A stretch of 61,141 nucleotides of DNA from Myxococcales bacterium (GCA_016191815.1 JACPVI010000030.1:1-61141), one strand, 5' to 3'. Shown: positions 19,244 to 26,558, counted from the first letter of the stretch. Program-made: numbers and translations. The notes: generated from the letters alone by a model not told the origin.

Positions 19244-19723
19244 ATGGGCGAGAGGCCGGAAGAAGAGCTCTTCATGGAGCGGGCGCTGGGTTTGGCGCGT
19301 GAGGCCGCCCGGCTGGGAGAAGTGCCGGTGGGGGCGGTCGCGGTGAAGGGAGGGGTGGTGGTGGGCGAGGGCTACAACCGGCGCGAGGTGGATCGAGATC
19401 CATTCGCGCACGCCGAGCTTTTGGCGCTGTCGGCGGCGGCGAAGTCTTTGGGGGCCTGGCGGCTTTCGGGAGTGACGCTGTATTCGACCCTGGAGCCGTG
19501 CGCGATGTGCGCGGGGGCGATGGTGCAGGGGAGGCTGACGCGGCTAGTGTTCGGCGCGGCTGATCCGAAGGCCGGGGCGGCGGGCAGCTTGTACAACCTG
19601 CTGGAGGATCCGCGGCACAACCACCGGGTGGAGCTGACCGGAGGGGTTTTGGCCGAGGCGAGCGGCGCGTTGCTCAAGGAGTTCTTCCGGGCTTTGCGGT
19701 CGCCGGAAGTGACAACTGAATAG
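19244..19723 (+). CDS. tadA: tRNA-specific adenosine deaminase
   Basis: The enzyme converts A34 to inosine in tRNA-Arg(ACG), whose gene ends 10 bases upstream. HAELLAL carries the zinc His and the proton-shuttle Glu, and PCAMCAGAMV the two zinc cysteines. The length, 159 residues, is normal. Two starts are possible: ATG 19244, with no Shine-Dalgarno outside the tRNA, and ATG 19274, preceded by GGAAGAAGAG at good spacing and closer to the usual N-terminus. The stop lies 2 bases before tRNA-Ser(CGA), so the gene sits inside the tRNA operon. Confidence 0.95.
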   Translation: MGERPEEELFMERALGLAREAARLGEVPVGAVAVKGGVVVGEGYNRREVDRDPFAHAELLALSAAAKSLGAWRLSGVTLYSTLEPCAMCAGAMVQGRLTRLVFGAADPKAGAAGSLYNLLEDPRHNHRVELTGGVLAEASGALLKEFFRALRSPEVTTE

Positions 19724-19725
19724 CG

Positions 19726-19812
19726 GGAGAGCTGGCCGAGTGGTCGAAGGCACCTGACTCGAAATCAGGCGTACCGGGAACGGTACCGCAGGTTCGAATC
19801 CTGCGCTCTCCG
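19726..19812 (+). tRNA. tRNA-Ser(CGA)
   Basis: The acceptor GGAGAGC pairs with GCTCTCC, the anticodon is CGA in ACTCGAAA, the variable arm is long, and the T loop is GTTCGAATC. It begins 2 bases after the tadA stop, so processing must separate it from the tadA message. Confidence 0.95.
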
Positions 19813-19830
19813 CATGGAGTGGCACCCCAA

Positions 19831-19918
19831 GGAGAGGTGGCCGAGTGGTCTAAGGCGCACGCCTGGAGAGCGTGTATACCTCAAAAGGGTATCGTGGGTT
19901 CGAATCCCACCCTCTCCG
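19831..19918 (+). tRNA. tRNA-Ser(GGA)
   Basis: The acceptor GGAGAGG pairs with CCTCTCC, the anticodon is GGA in CTGGAGA, the variable arm is long, and the T loop is GTTCGAATC. With the UGA, GCU and CGA species it completes the set needed to read all six serine codons. Confidence 0.95.
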
Positions 19919-19949
19919 CAGCAACTTGCGGTGAGCCGGGGTGAGAAGA

Positions 19950-20037
19950 GTTATGGCCGGGACAACGCGGGGACGTGAATCCCGCCAGGTCCGGAAGGAA
20001 GCAACGGTAGCGCACCTTCGCGTGTGTCCCGGCCGTC
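19950..20037 (+). ncRNA. ffs: Signal recognition particle RNA (small 4.5S type)
   Basis: The conserved apical loop GGTCCGGAAGGAAGCA is present at about 19988-20003. The flanks pair as GGCCGGGAC with GTCCCGGCC, closing an 80-base hairpin, as in the short bacterial SRP RNA that binds Ffh for co-translational membrane targeting. Its place between tRNA genes and dnaX is the one seen in many bacteria. Ends are approximate. Confidence 0.9.
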
Positions 20038-20043
20038 AACAAC

Positions 20044-20112
20044 AGTCGAGGGTCGACAGTCGAGCGTCGAGCGCAGGGGTCGAGCGGCGGTCCAGCGTCG
20101 ACCGGCCGCTCG
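20044..20112 (+). repeat. Dispersed GTCGAG-rich repeat, copy 1
   Basis: A run of GTCGAG-type units (GTCGAGGGTCGACAGTCGAG) leads into GTCGAGCGGCGGTCCAGCG. The same two-part layout recurs at 21491, 22161 (inverted) and 45579. This copy starts 10 bases after the SRP RNA. Confidence 0.7.
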
Positions 20113-20151
20113 TCGGGGTTGGAGCGGTCGAGGCGGCTCGGCGCTCGGGTT

Positions 20152-21597
20152 TCAGCGGCGGACCAACACCATCGCACGACCGATTCGGTCGGTCACCTCG
20201 AAGCCTGCCGCCTGCAGCTCCCCGAGCGCGCGGCCGTCGTAGGTCACCGCTCGGTTGAAGCGCGCGTCCGCCATCGCCAGCCGGAACGCATAGTCGTGCG
20301 CAAAGTCGCACGTGTGCCAGGGGATGTTCTTCCCGATGTAGAAGCTGCCTCCAGCACCCCAGACGCCGTCGCCCACGATCAGCAGGCCGCTGGCGTCGTC
20401 CCCACGCCCCGCTTTCACGATCGCCCGGAACTGATCCGGACGCTGCACGTCCAGCTCCGTCTCCCGCAAGTACGGACCGGCCGAGGCGAAGAGCGCCACC
20501 GCCGTGAAGGCACCCCTGAGGTCAGGACGGCGGACGCGCCCCAATAGCGCCAACAGGCCAGGCGCTCCGGCTACCGCCAGCAACACCAGCGCTGGGTAGA
20601 GGAAACGGTGCTCCTTGTGGGGCGTAAAGCTGATCGCCACGATGTACGCCGCGGCGCAGAACAGCGGCAGGGAGAGGCGTGGGCGGCTCCATGCGGCGAA
20701 CACCAAGCCGGGCCAGACCCAGAGCGGCGCCCACTCGAGCAAAGACCTCAGGTAGAAGCTCCATTTTTCCTTCCCGAACTGCATCGCGGCCCTGCCGGAG
20801 AGCACGTTGAAGTCCGCATAGGCGACGAAGGAGTGAAACGGCTTTCCCCAGGTGGCCCAGTCGAGCGCGCCAAGGCCAATCGCGACGGCGAGGCCTCCGA
20901 GGGCGGCGTACAGCAGCGGGCGGAAGCGGCGAGCCAGAAGCAGCCAGAGGATCGCCGCGGCGACGACCGGAGCGCTGCCGTAGCGGGCGACCACCGAGAG
21001 GCCCAGCATCGCGCCGCCGAGGAGATGCCAGCGGCGCGGTCCGCCTTCGCGGTCGAGCGCGCAGAGCCCGATCACCAGGAAGGCCGCGGAGAAGGACTCG
21101 CCCATCGTCCGCCCGGCGAAGGTGATGACGGGCGCGTAGAGGCCGACCAGGAGGATCGCCCACCGGCCGAGGGGCTGCCCGAGGCGGCGGCCGCTCCAGG
21201 AGCCGACGGAGGCGAGCATCGCCGCGTGGAGGAGGTACTGCGGCAGCTCGAGAACGGCGCGGTAGGCGATGGGATGAGTGATTCCGAGCGCGGCGCAGGC
21301 CCGGAGGAGCCAGGAGAAGAAGATCGGGATGGCCCAGTTGCGGAGGCCGGCCTGCCACTCCCAGGCGAGGGTGCCGTAGCCGAAGGCGCGGTGGTAGGCG
21401 GGCTCGAGCGCTTGGTAGACCTCGTCGGGGTGAATGCGGCCGAGCTGGGCGACCGCCACGATGGCTGGGAGGGCGGCGAGGGCGAAGACGAGTCGAGAGT
21501 CGAGGGCCGAGTGTCGAGGGTGGCCGTCGAGCGCCGTCCAGCGCTCCGGCGGAGGGGCGGATGGTGCCGGCGGATCGGTGGAGCCGGTGGTGAGCAC
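20152..21597 (-). CDS. GT22-family (PIG-B/ALG9-like) membrane mannosyltransferase
   Basis: This 481-residue multi-pass membrane protein has about ten hydrophobic helices. HPDEVYQALEPAYHRAFG near residue 56, followed by TLAWEW, is the HPDE signature of lipid-sugar-dependent GT22 enzymes, and SFTPHKEHRFLYP around residue 325 matches the second family block, HKExRF. Such enzymes transfer mannose from dolichyl- or polyprenyl-phosphate mannose to a lipid-linked glycan. The C-terminal 120 residues are a soluble domain. The first 35 residues are partly encoded by repeat copy 2. The gene interrupts the ffs-dnaX order, and its only neighbour of similar status is the four-helix protein gene. Confidence 0.7.
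   Translation of the reverse strand: MLTTGSTDPPAPSAPPPERWTALDGHPRHSALDSRLVFALAALPAIVAVAQLGRIHPDEVYQALEPAYHRAFGYGTLAWEWQAGLRNWAIPIFFSWLLRACAALGITHPIAYRAVLELPQYLLHAAMLASVGSWSGRRLGQPLGRWAILLVGLYAPVITFAGRTMGESFSAAFLVIGLCALDREGGPRRWHLLGGAMLGLSVVARYGSAPVVAAAILWLLLARRFRPLLYAALGGLAVAIGLGALDWATWGKPFHSFVAYADFNVLSGRAAMQFGKEKWSFYLRSLLEWAPLWVWPGLVFAAWSRPRLSLPLFCAAAYIVAISFTPHKEHRFLYPALVLLAVAGAPGLLALLGRVRRPDLRGAFTAVALFASAGPYLRETELDVQRPDQFRAIVKAGRGDDASGLLIVGDGVWGAGGSFYIGKNIPWHTCDFAHDYAFRLAMADARFNRAVTYDGRALGELQAAGFEVTDRIGRAMVLVRR
21491..21545 (+). repeat. Dispersed GTCGAG-rich repeat, copy 2
   Basis: AGTCGAGAGTCGAGGGCCGA is followed by CCGTCGAGCGCCGTCCAGCG. This copy lies inside the 5' end of the GT22 gene (antisense to it) and encodes about residues 17-36 of that protein if the ATG at 21597 is the true start. 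Confidence 0.7.
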
Positions 21598-21654
21598 GTC
21601 GAGTGTCAGAGGGGGGCGTTAGGGTGACGCGGAGGAAAGTTGGGGAGGTGACGG

Positions 21655-22101
21655 GTGCAGAGGTTCACGGAGTTGCGGGTGTGGGGAGAGGCGCACGCGT
21701 TGGTACAGGACGCGTACAAGCTGTCATTGGGGCTGCCGAAGGACGAGCGGTATGGCATCACGTCGCAGCTCAGGCGGGCGGCGGTTTCGGTTCCTTCGAA
21801 CATAGCGGAGGGGACGAAGCGGGCGTCGGCGCGCGAGTATGCCCGTTTCCTGAACGTGGCGGAGGCGTCGCTGGTCGAGGCGGAGTACCTCCTGATGCTC
21901 GCTCGGGACCTGGGCCTGCTGCCGGCGACCGAAGTGAGTCCCTTCTTCCCTCGGATCGACCGAGTCGCGCGGATGCTTCATGCGCTGAGAAAGAGCGTCC
22001 TGGCGGCGGCCGAGGGTGAGCGGCAAGACCAGGGAGCGCCGGAGGCTGGAGCCACTCTCGACGCCGGATGCTCGACGGAAGAGCGGAGGGCGCCGAGTTG
22101 A
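21655..22101 (+). CDS. Four-helix bundle protein (S23/IVP family)
   Basis: A GTG start is preceded by GGAGGTGA, a near-perfect Shine-Dalgarno. The text FTELRVWGEAHALVQDAYKL, then the RRAAVSVPSNIAEG block and ARFLNVAEASLVEAEYLL, is diagnostic of the small four-helix bundle family first found in 23S rRNA intervening sequences. Function is unknown; the family makes pentamers in solved structures. Here it lies in a protein-coding region, not in rRNA. The last 25 residues are low-complexity and repeat-derived. It belongs to the segment that separates ffs from dnaX. Confidence 0.85.
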   Translation: MQRFTELRVWGEAHALVQDAYKLSLGLPKDERYGITSQLRRAAVSVPSNIAEGTKRASAREYARFLNVAEASLVEAEYLLMLARDLGLLPATEVSPFFPRIDRVARMLHALRKSVLAAAEGERQDQGAPEAGATLDAGCSTEERRAPS

Positions 22102-22160
22102 ACGAGGCGGTCGGGTGCATGGACGAAGGTGGGGGCATCCGCTAGGGTCGCGGCTGATCA

Positions 22161-22215
22161 GCGCTAGACGGCCGCTCGACGGCCGCTCGACACTCAACCC
22201 TCGACCCTCGACTCG
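22161..22215 (-). repeat. Dispersed GTCGAG-rich repeat, copy 3 (inverted)
   Basis: Read on the minus strand it is GAGTCGAGGGTCGAGGG followed by GTCGAGCGGCCGTCTAGCGC, the same two-part layout as copies 1, 2 and 4. It ends 1 base before the dnaX ATG, so it supplies the dnaX leader, in which no purine-rich Shine-Dalgarno can be seen. Confidence 0.7.
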
Positions 22216-22216
22216 C

Positions 22217-23401
22217 ATGTCCTACATAGTGCTCGCGCGCAAGTGGCGCCCCCAGAAGTTCACCGACATCACCGGCCAGGAGCACGTGGTCCGGACGATC
22301 GAGAACGCGATCAAGCTGGGCCGGGTGGCCCACGCCTACCTCTTCTGCGGCCCGCGCGGAGTGGGGAAGACCTCCGCCGCCCGCCTGCTCGCCAAGGCCC
22401 TCAACTGCGAGAAGGGCCCCACCGCCGACCCCTGCGGAGCCTGCCAGCCCTGCACCGAGATCGCCGCCGGCACCTCGGTGGACGTGGCGGAGATCGACGG
22501 CGCCTCCAACAACGGCGTCGAGAACGTGCGCGAGCTCCGCGAGAACGCCAAGTACCTCCCCCAGCGCGACCGCCACCGGATCTACATCATCGACGAGGTG
22601 CACATGCTCTCCGGCGCGGCCTTCAACGCGCTGCTCAAGACCCTCGAAGAGCCGCCCGGGCACGTGAAGTTCATCTTCGCCACCACCGAGCCCCACAAGC
22701 TGCCCGACACCATCCTCTCGCGCTGCCAGCGGCACAACTTCCGCCGGATCCCGGTGAGCCAGATGCTCGCCCGCCTCAAGGAGATCTGCGCCGCCGAGCA
22801 ACTGGAGATCTCCGACCGCTCCTTCTCGCTTCTGATCCGGCAGTCCGAAGGGGGCATGCGCGACGCCCTCTCCCTGCTCGATCAGATCCTCTCCGCCTGC
22901 GGGAAGGCCCCTTCCGACGAGGCGGTGGCCGAGGCCCTGGGCGCGGTGGACCGCACCGTGGTGCAGTCCTTCACCGAGGCGCTGGTCCGCCGCGACGCCA
23001 AATCGCTCCTCGCCCAGGTGGAGCAGGCCTTCGACCGCGGCCTCGAGCTCAGACGCCTGGCCGAGGAGATCGCCTATCAGCTCCGCCACGTCTTCGTCGC
23101 CCATGCGCTCGGCGAAGCGCCCTCCGAGCTGGCCGAGAGCGAGCGGCAAGCGGTCGCCGCCCTCGCCAAGCAGGCCGACCCTTCGCAGCTCGCGCGCCTG
23201 TTCGACGTGGTGCACGGGGCCGTCTGGGAGGTGTCCCGCGCCGCCCAGCCCCGGCTGGCGCTGGAGATGGCCCTCCTCAAGGCCGTTCAGCTCGCCCCGG
23301 CTGCCTCCATCCCCGACTTGGTGGCGCGGGTGGAGCGCCTGGCGAGCGGCCTTGGCGGAGCGCCAGGAGGTCGCTCCTCCCAGCCCAGCTTTCGAGCCTG
23401 A
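22217..23401 (+). CDS. dnaX: DNA polymerase III subunit gamma (DnaX domains I-III)
   Basis: This is the clamp-loader ATPase. The ATG begins MSYIVLARKWRPQKF, the standard DnaX start. Walker A GPRGVGKTSA is at about 45-54, zinc cysteines at 64, 73, 76 and 79, Walker B YIIDEVHML near 126, and the SRC sensor in ILSRCQRHNF near 172. The frame ends after 394 residues, just past domain III, which is the extent of the gamma form. The tau-like remainder continues in the +1 frame. The upstream in-frame extension to 22016 is repeat-derived and was not used. ybaB and recR follow, the usual replication/repair order. Confidence 0.95.
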   Translation: MSYIVLARKWRPQKFTDITGQEHVVRTIENAIKLGRVAHAYLFCGPRGVGKTSAARLLAKALNCEKGPTADPCGACQPCTEIAAGTSVDVAEIDGASNNGVENVRELRENAKYLPQRDRHRIYIIDEVHMLSGAAFNALLKTLEEPPGHVKFIFATTEPHKLPDTILSRCQRHNFRRIPVSQMLARLKEICAAEQLEISDRSFSLLIRQSEGGMRDALSLLDQILSACGKAPSDEAVAEALGAVDRTVVQSFTEALVRRDAKSLLAQVEQAFDRGLELRRLAEEIAYQLRHVFVAHALGEAPSELAESERQAVAALAKQADPSQLARLFDVVHGAVWEVSRAAQPRLALEMALLKAVQLAPAASIPDLVARVERLASGLGGAPGGRSSQPSFRA

Positions 23402-23846
23402 AGCCCGCGACCACCCCGACCTGCCTCCTCGCGAAATCTGGCGCGCCGCGGTGGAGGCGGTGCGCGAGGCCTCCCCGCGGCACGCCAAGTCGCTCGCCTT
23501 CGGAAGGCTGATCGCTCTCCGCCCGGGGGAGGTGGCCCTCTCCTTCCCGAAGGACGCGGCCTTTCACCGCGCCACCGTCACCGCGAGCGGCCGTGCCCTG
23601 CTCGAGAAAACCCTCTCGGAGCACTTCGGCCAACCGACCCGCATCGTCGAGGAGGAGGGCGAAGCAGAGCCCAGCCTGGCCGAGGAGGAGGCGCGCGACC
23701 GAAAAGCCCGCGAGCGCCAGGCGGAGGCCGAGGTGCGCGCCCACCCCGCGGTGCGCTCGGCGCTGCGGATCCTCGGCGGGGAGATCGAGTACGTCCAGGT
23801 GCTCGAGGAGAAGGCCCCCGAGGAGGAGCCGGACGAGCGAAGCTGA
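23391..23846 (+). CDS. dnaX: DnaX tau C-terminal extension in +1 frame
   Basis: Downstream of the gamma stop the +1 frame encodes 151 residues without an initiation signal of its own. They comprise a Pro-rich linker, then REIWRAAVEAVREASPRH, LAFGRLIALRPGEVALSFPK, LEKTLSEHFGQPTRI and an acidic tail, the layout of the tau region that binds the polymerase alpha subunit. Reading through would give a protein of about 542 residues. A possible slip is TTT-C at 23390-23393 (Phe to Phe) with CGA next and the stop TGA two codons on. A real programmed shift, a mutation and a base-calling error are all compatible with the sequence alone. Confidence 0.7.
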   Translation, partial: FEPEARDHPDLPPREIWRAAVEAVREASPRHAKSLAFGRLIALRPGEVALSFPKDAAFHRATVTASGRALLEKTLSEHFGQPTRIVEEEGEAEPSLAEEEARDRKARERQAEAEVRAHPAVRSALRILGGEIEYVQVLEEKAPEEEPDERS

Positions 23847-23894
23847 CCCACCGCCTCCCGGCGCTGATAGGGTAGCGGCCACACGGAGCGCGCC

Positions 23895-24212
23895 ATGCCA
23901 GGCATCGACCTCAACTACTTCATTCGCCAGGCCAACAAGCTCACCGAGAAGATCGAGCAGCGAAAGAAGGAGCTCGCCGAGGAGACGGTGGAGGGCAAGT
24001 CGGGCGAGGGCCTGGTGACGGTGCAGGCCACCGGCACCCAGGAGATCCGCTCCATCAAGATCGACCCCAAGGCGATCGACCCGGCCGACCCGGCGATGCT
24101 GGAGGACCTGGTGGTGGCCGCGGTGAACGCCGCGCTGGCCAACAGCCGCGAGCACATGCAGAAGGAGATCGCGAAGATCTCCGGCGGCATCAAGATTCCT
24201 GGCTTGACGTGA
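23895..24212 (+). CDS. YbaB/EbfC nucleoid-associated protein
   Basis: The 105-residue protein has the family text: an N-terminal helix rich in Lys/Glu (IRQANKLTEKIEQRKKELAE), then EGLVTVQATGTQEIRSIKID, the beta-strand core, and VVAAVNAALANSREHMQKE, the C-terminal helix. It binds DNA as a tweezer-shaped dimer. It lies between dnaX and recR as in most bacteria, and its stop overlaps the recR start (GTGA). Confidence 0.93.
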   Translation: MPGIDLNYFIRQANKLTEKIEQRKKELAEETVEGKSGEGLVTVQATGTQEIRSIKIDPKAIDPADPAMLEDLVVAAVNAALANSREHMQKEIAKISGGIKIPGLT

Positions 24213-24802
24213 TTCCCGCTCCACTAGGCCGCCTGGTCGCGCAGCTCGCCAAGCTCCCCGGCATCGGGGAGAAGACCGCCCAGAGGCTGGCCTTCCACAT
24301 CCTCCGCTCGCCCAGGGAGTACGCCCAGGAGCTTTCCCAGGCCTTGCTCGAGACGGTGGAGCGGGTGCGGCTGTGCACGCGCTGCTTCGCGCTCTCCGAC
24401 GACGAGCTGTGCGGCTTCTGCCGCGACCAGCGCCGCGACGATGGGGTCCTCTGCGTGGTGGAGGGAATCGCGGACCTGATGGCGATCGAGCGGACTCGGG
24501 AGTTCCGCGGCCGCTATCACGTGCTCCACGGCGTCCTCTCGCCGCTGGACGGAGTGGGGCCGGATCAGCTCCGCATCAAGGAGCTGCTCTCCCGGCTGGG
24601 GGATGGGAAGGTGGAGGAGGTGATCCTCGCCACCAACCCCGACGTGGAGGGCGAGGCCACCGCGCTATACCTCACCCGGCTGCTCAAGCCCTTCGGGCTC
24701 ACGGTGAGCCGCATCGCCCAGGGCGTCCCGATCGGCGGAGATCTGGAATTCGCCGACCAGGCCACGCTCGCCCGCGCCCTCTCGGCCCGCCGGGAGCTCT
24801 AG
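24209..24802 (+). CDS. recR: Recombination mediator protein RecR
   Basis: It works with RecO/RecF to load RecA on gapped DNA. A GTG start overlaps the ybaB stop by 4 bases. An N-terminal helix-hairpin-helix (LPGIGEKTAQRLAFHIL), a four-Cys zinc finger (CTRCFALSDDELCGFC) and a Toprim domain (VVEGIADLMAIE ... ATNPDVEGEATALYL) are all present. The length, 197 residues, is normal. Confidence 0.97.
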   Translation: MIPAPLGRLVAQLAKLPGIGEKTAQRLAFHILRSPREYAQELSQALLETVERVRLCTRCFALSDDELCGFCRDQRRDDGVLCVVEGIADLMAIERTREFRGRYHVLHGVLSPLDGVGPDQLRIKELLSRLGDGKVEEVILATNPDVEGEATALYLTRLLKPFGLTVSRIAQGVPIGGDLEFADQATLARALSARREL

Positions 24803-24842
24803 GAGCTGGATTCGAGCCAAGCCGAGTCCGTGCAGAGACTGG

Positions 24843-26558
24843 CTACCGCTTCACCTCGTATTTGAGCGGCAGCGTGAGCCAGACCTCCTTGTCCCGGTGC
24901 GGCGGGAAACGCAGCGCCTTCACCCTGCCCTCGAGGCACTTGCCCACCTCGCCGCCCACTTCGGCCTTCGCCACCGTCACCCGGCCCGAGGCGACGATGC
25001 TGAAGGTGACGTTCACTGCCCCGCGGTCCGAGGCCAGCTCGTCGCGATACCGCTCGAAGCAGCGCATGATGTCGGCGCTGTTGCGCTGGACCACCTTCTG
25101 GATCGCCGCCGCGGTCAGCACCACCGGCGGGCGCGGCACCCTCCCGGCATCAGCCTCTGCCCGCGCGGGCTCCCCCGCGTCCTGTAACTCCGACGCAAGC
25201 GCGGGCCCGGCCGCGCCTGCGTCCTCCTGCGCCGCCGCGACCTGCTCCTCCCCGGGCTGCCCTCCCGCGGGAGAGGGCCGGAGAAAGGCGAGAGAGGCCC
25301 CGAGGCCCAGCGCCGCCACCACCGCCACCGCCCCGCCCAGCGCGGCGAAGAGCGCCCCTCTGGGCCGCACCAAAGGGCCGGTCTTCGTCGCCGCGCCCAC
25401 CGAAATGGTGGCAGGGCCGGCCCCCCTGGCGTCCGCCACCGCCGCGCCGGCGTCGGTCTTCGGCGCGTAGGGGTTGGAGAACCCCGGCACGTCCACTCCG
25501 CTCGCCGCCAGCTTCGCCAAGGAGGGGATGCGAGTCTTGTGGTTGAAGCGCTCCTCGCCGAAGAGCGTGCGCAGGTACACCCGCACCGAGGCGTCCTGCG
25601 ACCCGGCGGCGAGGAAGCGCTCGATGTCCGCCGCCATCTGGCCGGCGGTGGCGTAGCGGTCCTCCACCCGGGGGGCCATCGCCTTCAGGATGATCGCCTC
25701 CAGCTCGGGGGACAGGTCGCTGCGCACCGCGCGCGGCCGCGGGAAATCGCACTTGAGCACCGCGTTGAGGATGGCCAGGTCGTTGTCGTGCGCGAACGGC
25801 CGCACGTTCGTCAGCCCTTCGAAGAGGCTCACCCCGAGGGAGAAGATGTCCGCCCGCCGGTCCACCGGATCGCCCTCCGCCTGCTCGGGCGACATGTACA
25901 TGTACTTGCCCTTCACCACTCCGGCGGTGGTGCGGGTGACCCGGGACTCGGCCTTGGCGATGCCGAAGTCCAGAAGCTTCACCTGGCCCTCGTAGGTCAC
26001 GTAGATGTTCGAGGGCGAGATGTCCCGGTGCACCACGTTGAGAGGCTTGCCCTGCTCGTCGGTGAACTCGTGGGCGAAATGCAACCCGTGGGCAGCGCCG
26101 GCGATCACGCTGAGCGTCACCCCGACCGGCAGGTACTCGCGCCTGCGCGCGGCGGTGCGGAGCACGGTGGAGAAGTCCTCTCCCGCCAGGTACTCCATGC
26201 AGATGTAGTAGCAGCCGTCGGCCAGGCCGAGGTCGTTGATCTGGATGATGTTCTGGTGGGCCAGCCGCGCCGCCAGCCGGGCCTCGTCGAGGAACATGCC
26301 CACGAAGTCCGGCACGTTCGAGAGGTGCTGGAGCATCCGCTTGATCACCACGTTGCGCTCGAAGCCCTCCGCGCCGACCTGCTTGGCGAGGAAGATCTCC
26401 GCCATTCCTCCTTCGGCGATCTTCCGCACCAGGAAGTACTTGCCGTAGGGCCGCACCGCGGGCAGCTCTTCTTCGGCGCTGGACCGGAGGCGAGGAGCAG
26501 AGCCCACCGCAGGCGCGGAGGCCGGCTTGGGGCCCGCGCGAGGGTCGGAGGAGGCCAT
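24843..26558 (-). CDS. Ser/Thr protein kinase with AgmX/PglI C-terminal domain
   Basis: 571 residues from the ATG that overlaps the upstream stop (ATGA). The kinase domain (about 38-310) has the glycine loop IAEGGMAEIFLA, Lys73, Glu92, HRDISPSN (177-184), DFG (197-199) and MSPEQAEGD, so it should be active. A short linker leads to one TM helix near residues 370-395. An acidic/Ala-rich periplasmic stretch is followed by VQRNSADIMRCFERY and KCLEGRVKALRFPPH, the TonB-like AgmX/PglI tail seen in gliding proteins. It is the last gene of a three-gene operon with a FecR-like lipoprotein and an outer-membrane barrel, suggesting an envelope-sensing kinase; the signal is unknown. It converges with recR; no clear terminator was seen. 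Confidence 0.85.
   Translation of the reverse strand: MASSDPRAGPKPASAPAVGSAPRLRSSAEEELPAVRPYGKYFLVRKIAEGGMAEIFLAKQVGAEGFERNVVIKRMLQHLSNVPDFVGMFLDEARLAARLAHQNIIQINDLGLADGCYYICMEYLAGEDFSTVLRTAARRREYLPVGVTLSVIAGAAHGLHFAHEFTDEQGKPLNVVHRDISPSNIYVTYEGQVKLLDFGIAKAESRVTRTTAGVVKGKYMYMSPEQAEGDPVDRRADIFSLGVSLFEGLTNVRPFAHDNDLAILNAVLKCDFPRPRAVRSDLSPELEAIILKAMAPRVEDRYATAGQMAADIERFLAAGSQDASVRVYLRTLFGEERFNHKTRIPSLAKLAASGVDVPGFSNPYAPKTDAGAAVADARGAGPATISVGAATKTGPLVRPRGALFAALGGAVAVVAALGLGASLAFLRPSPAGGQPGEEQVAAAQEDAGAAGPALASELQDAGEPARAEADAGRVPRPPVVLTAAAIQKVVQRNSADIMRCFERYRDELASDRGAVNVTFSIVASGRVTVAKAEVGGEVGKCLEGRVKALRFPPHRDKEVWLTLPLKYEVKR

Noticed and set aside
21655-22101. Four-helix gene as evidence of a nearby 23S rRNA
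   Set aside because: No rRNA sequence flanks it; both sides are protein-coding or repeat.
23340-23401. A classic -1 A-rich slippery site in dnaX
   Set aside because: No A-run is present near the junction and the continuing frame is +1, so the E. coli and Thermus mechanisms do not apply.
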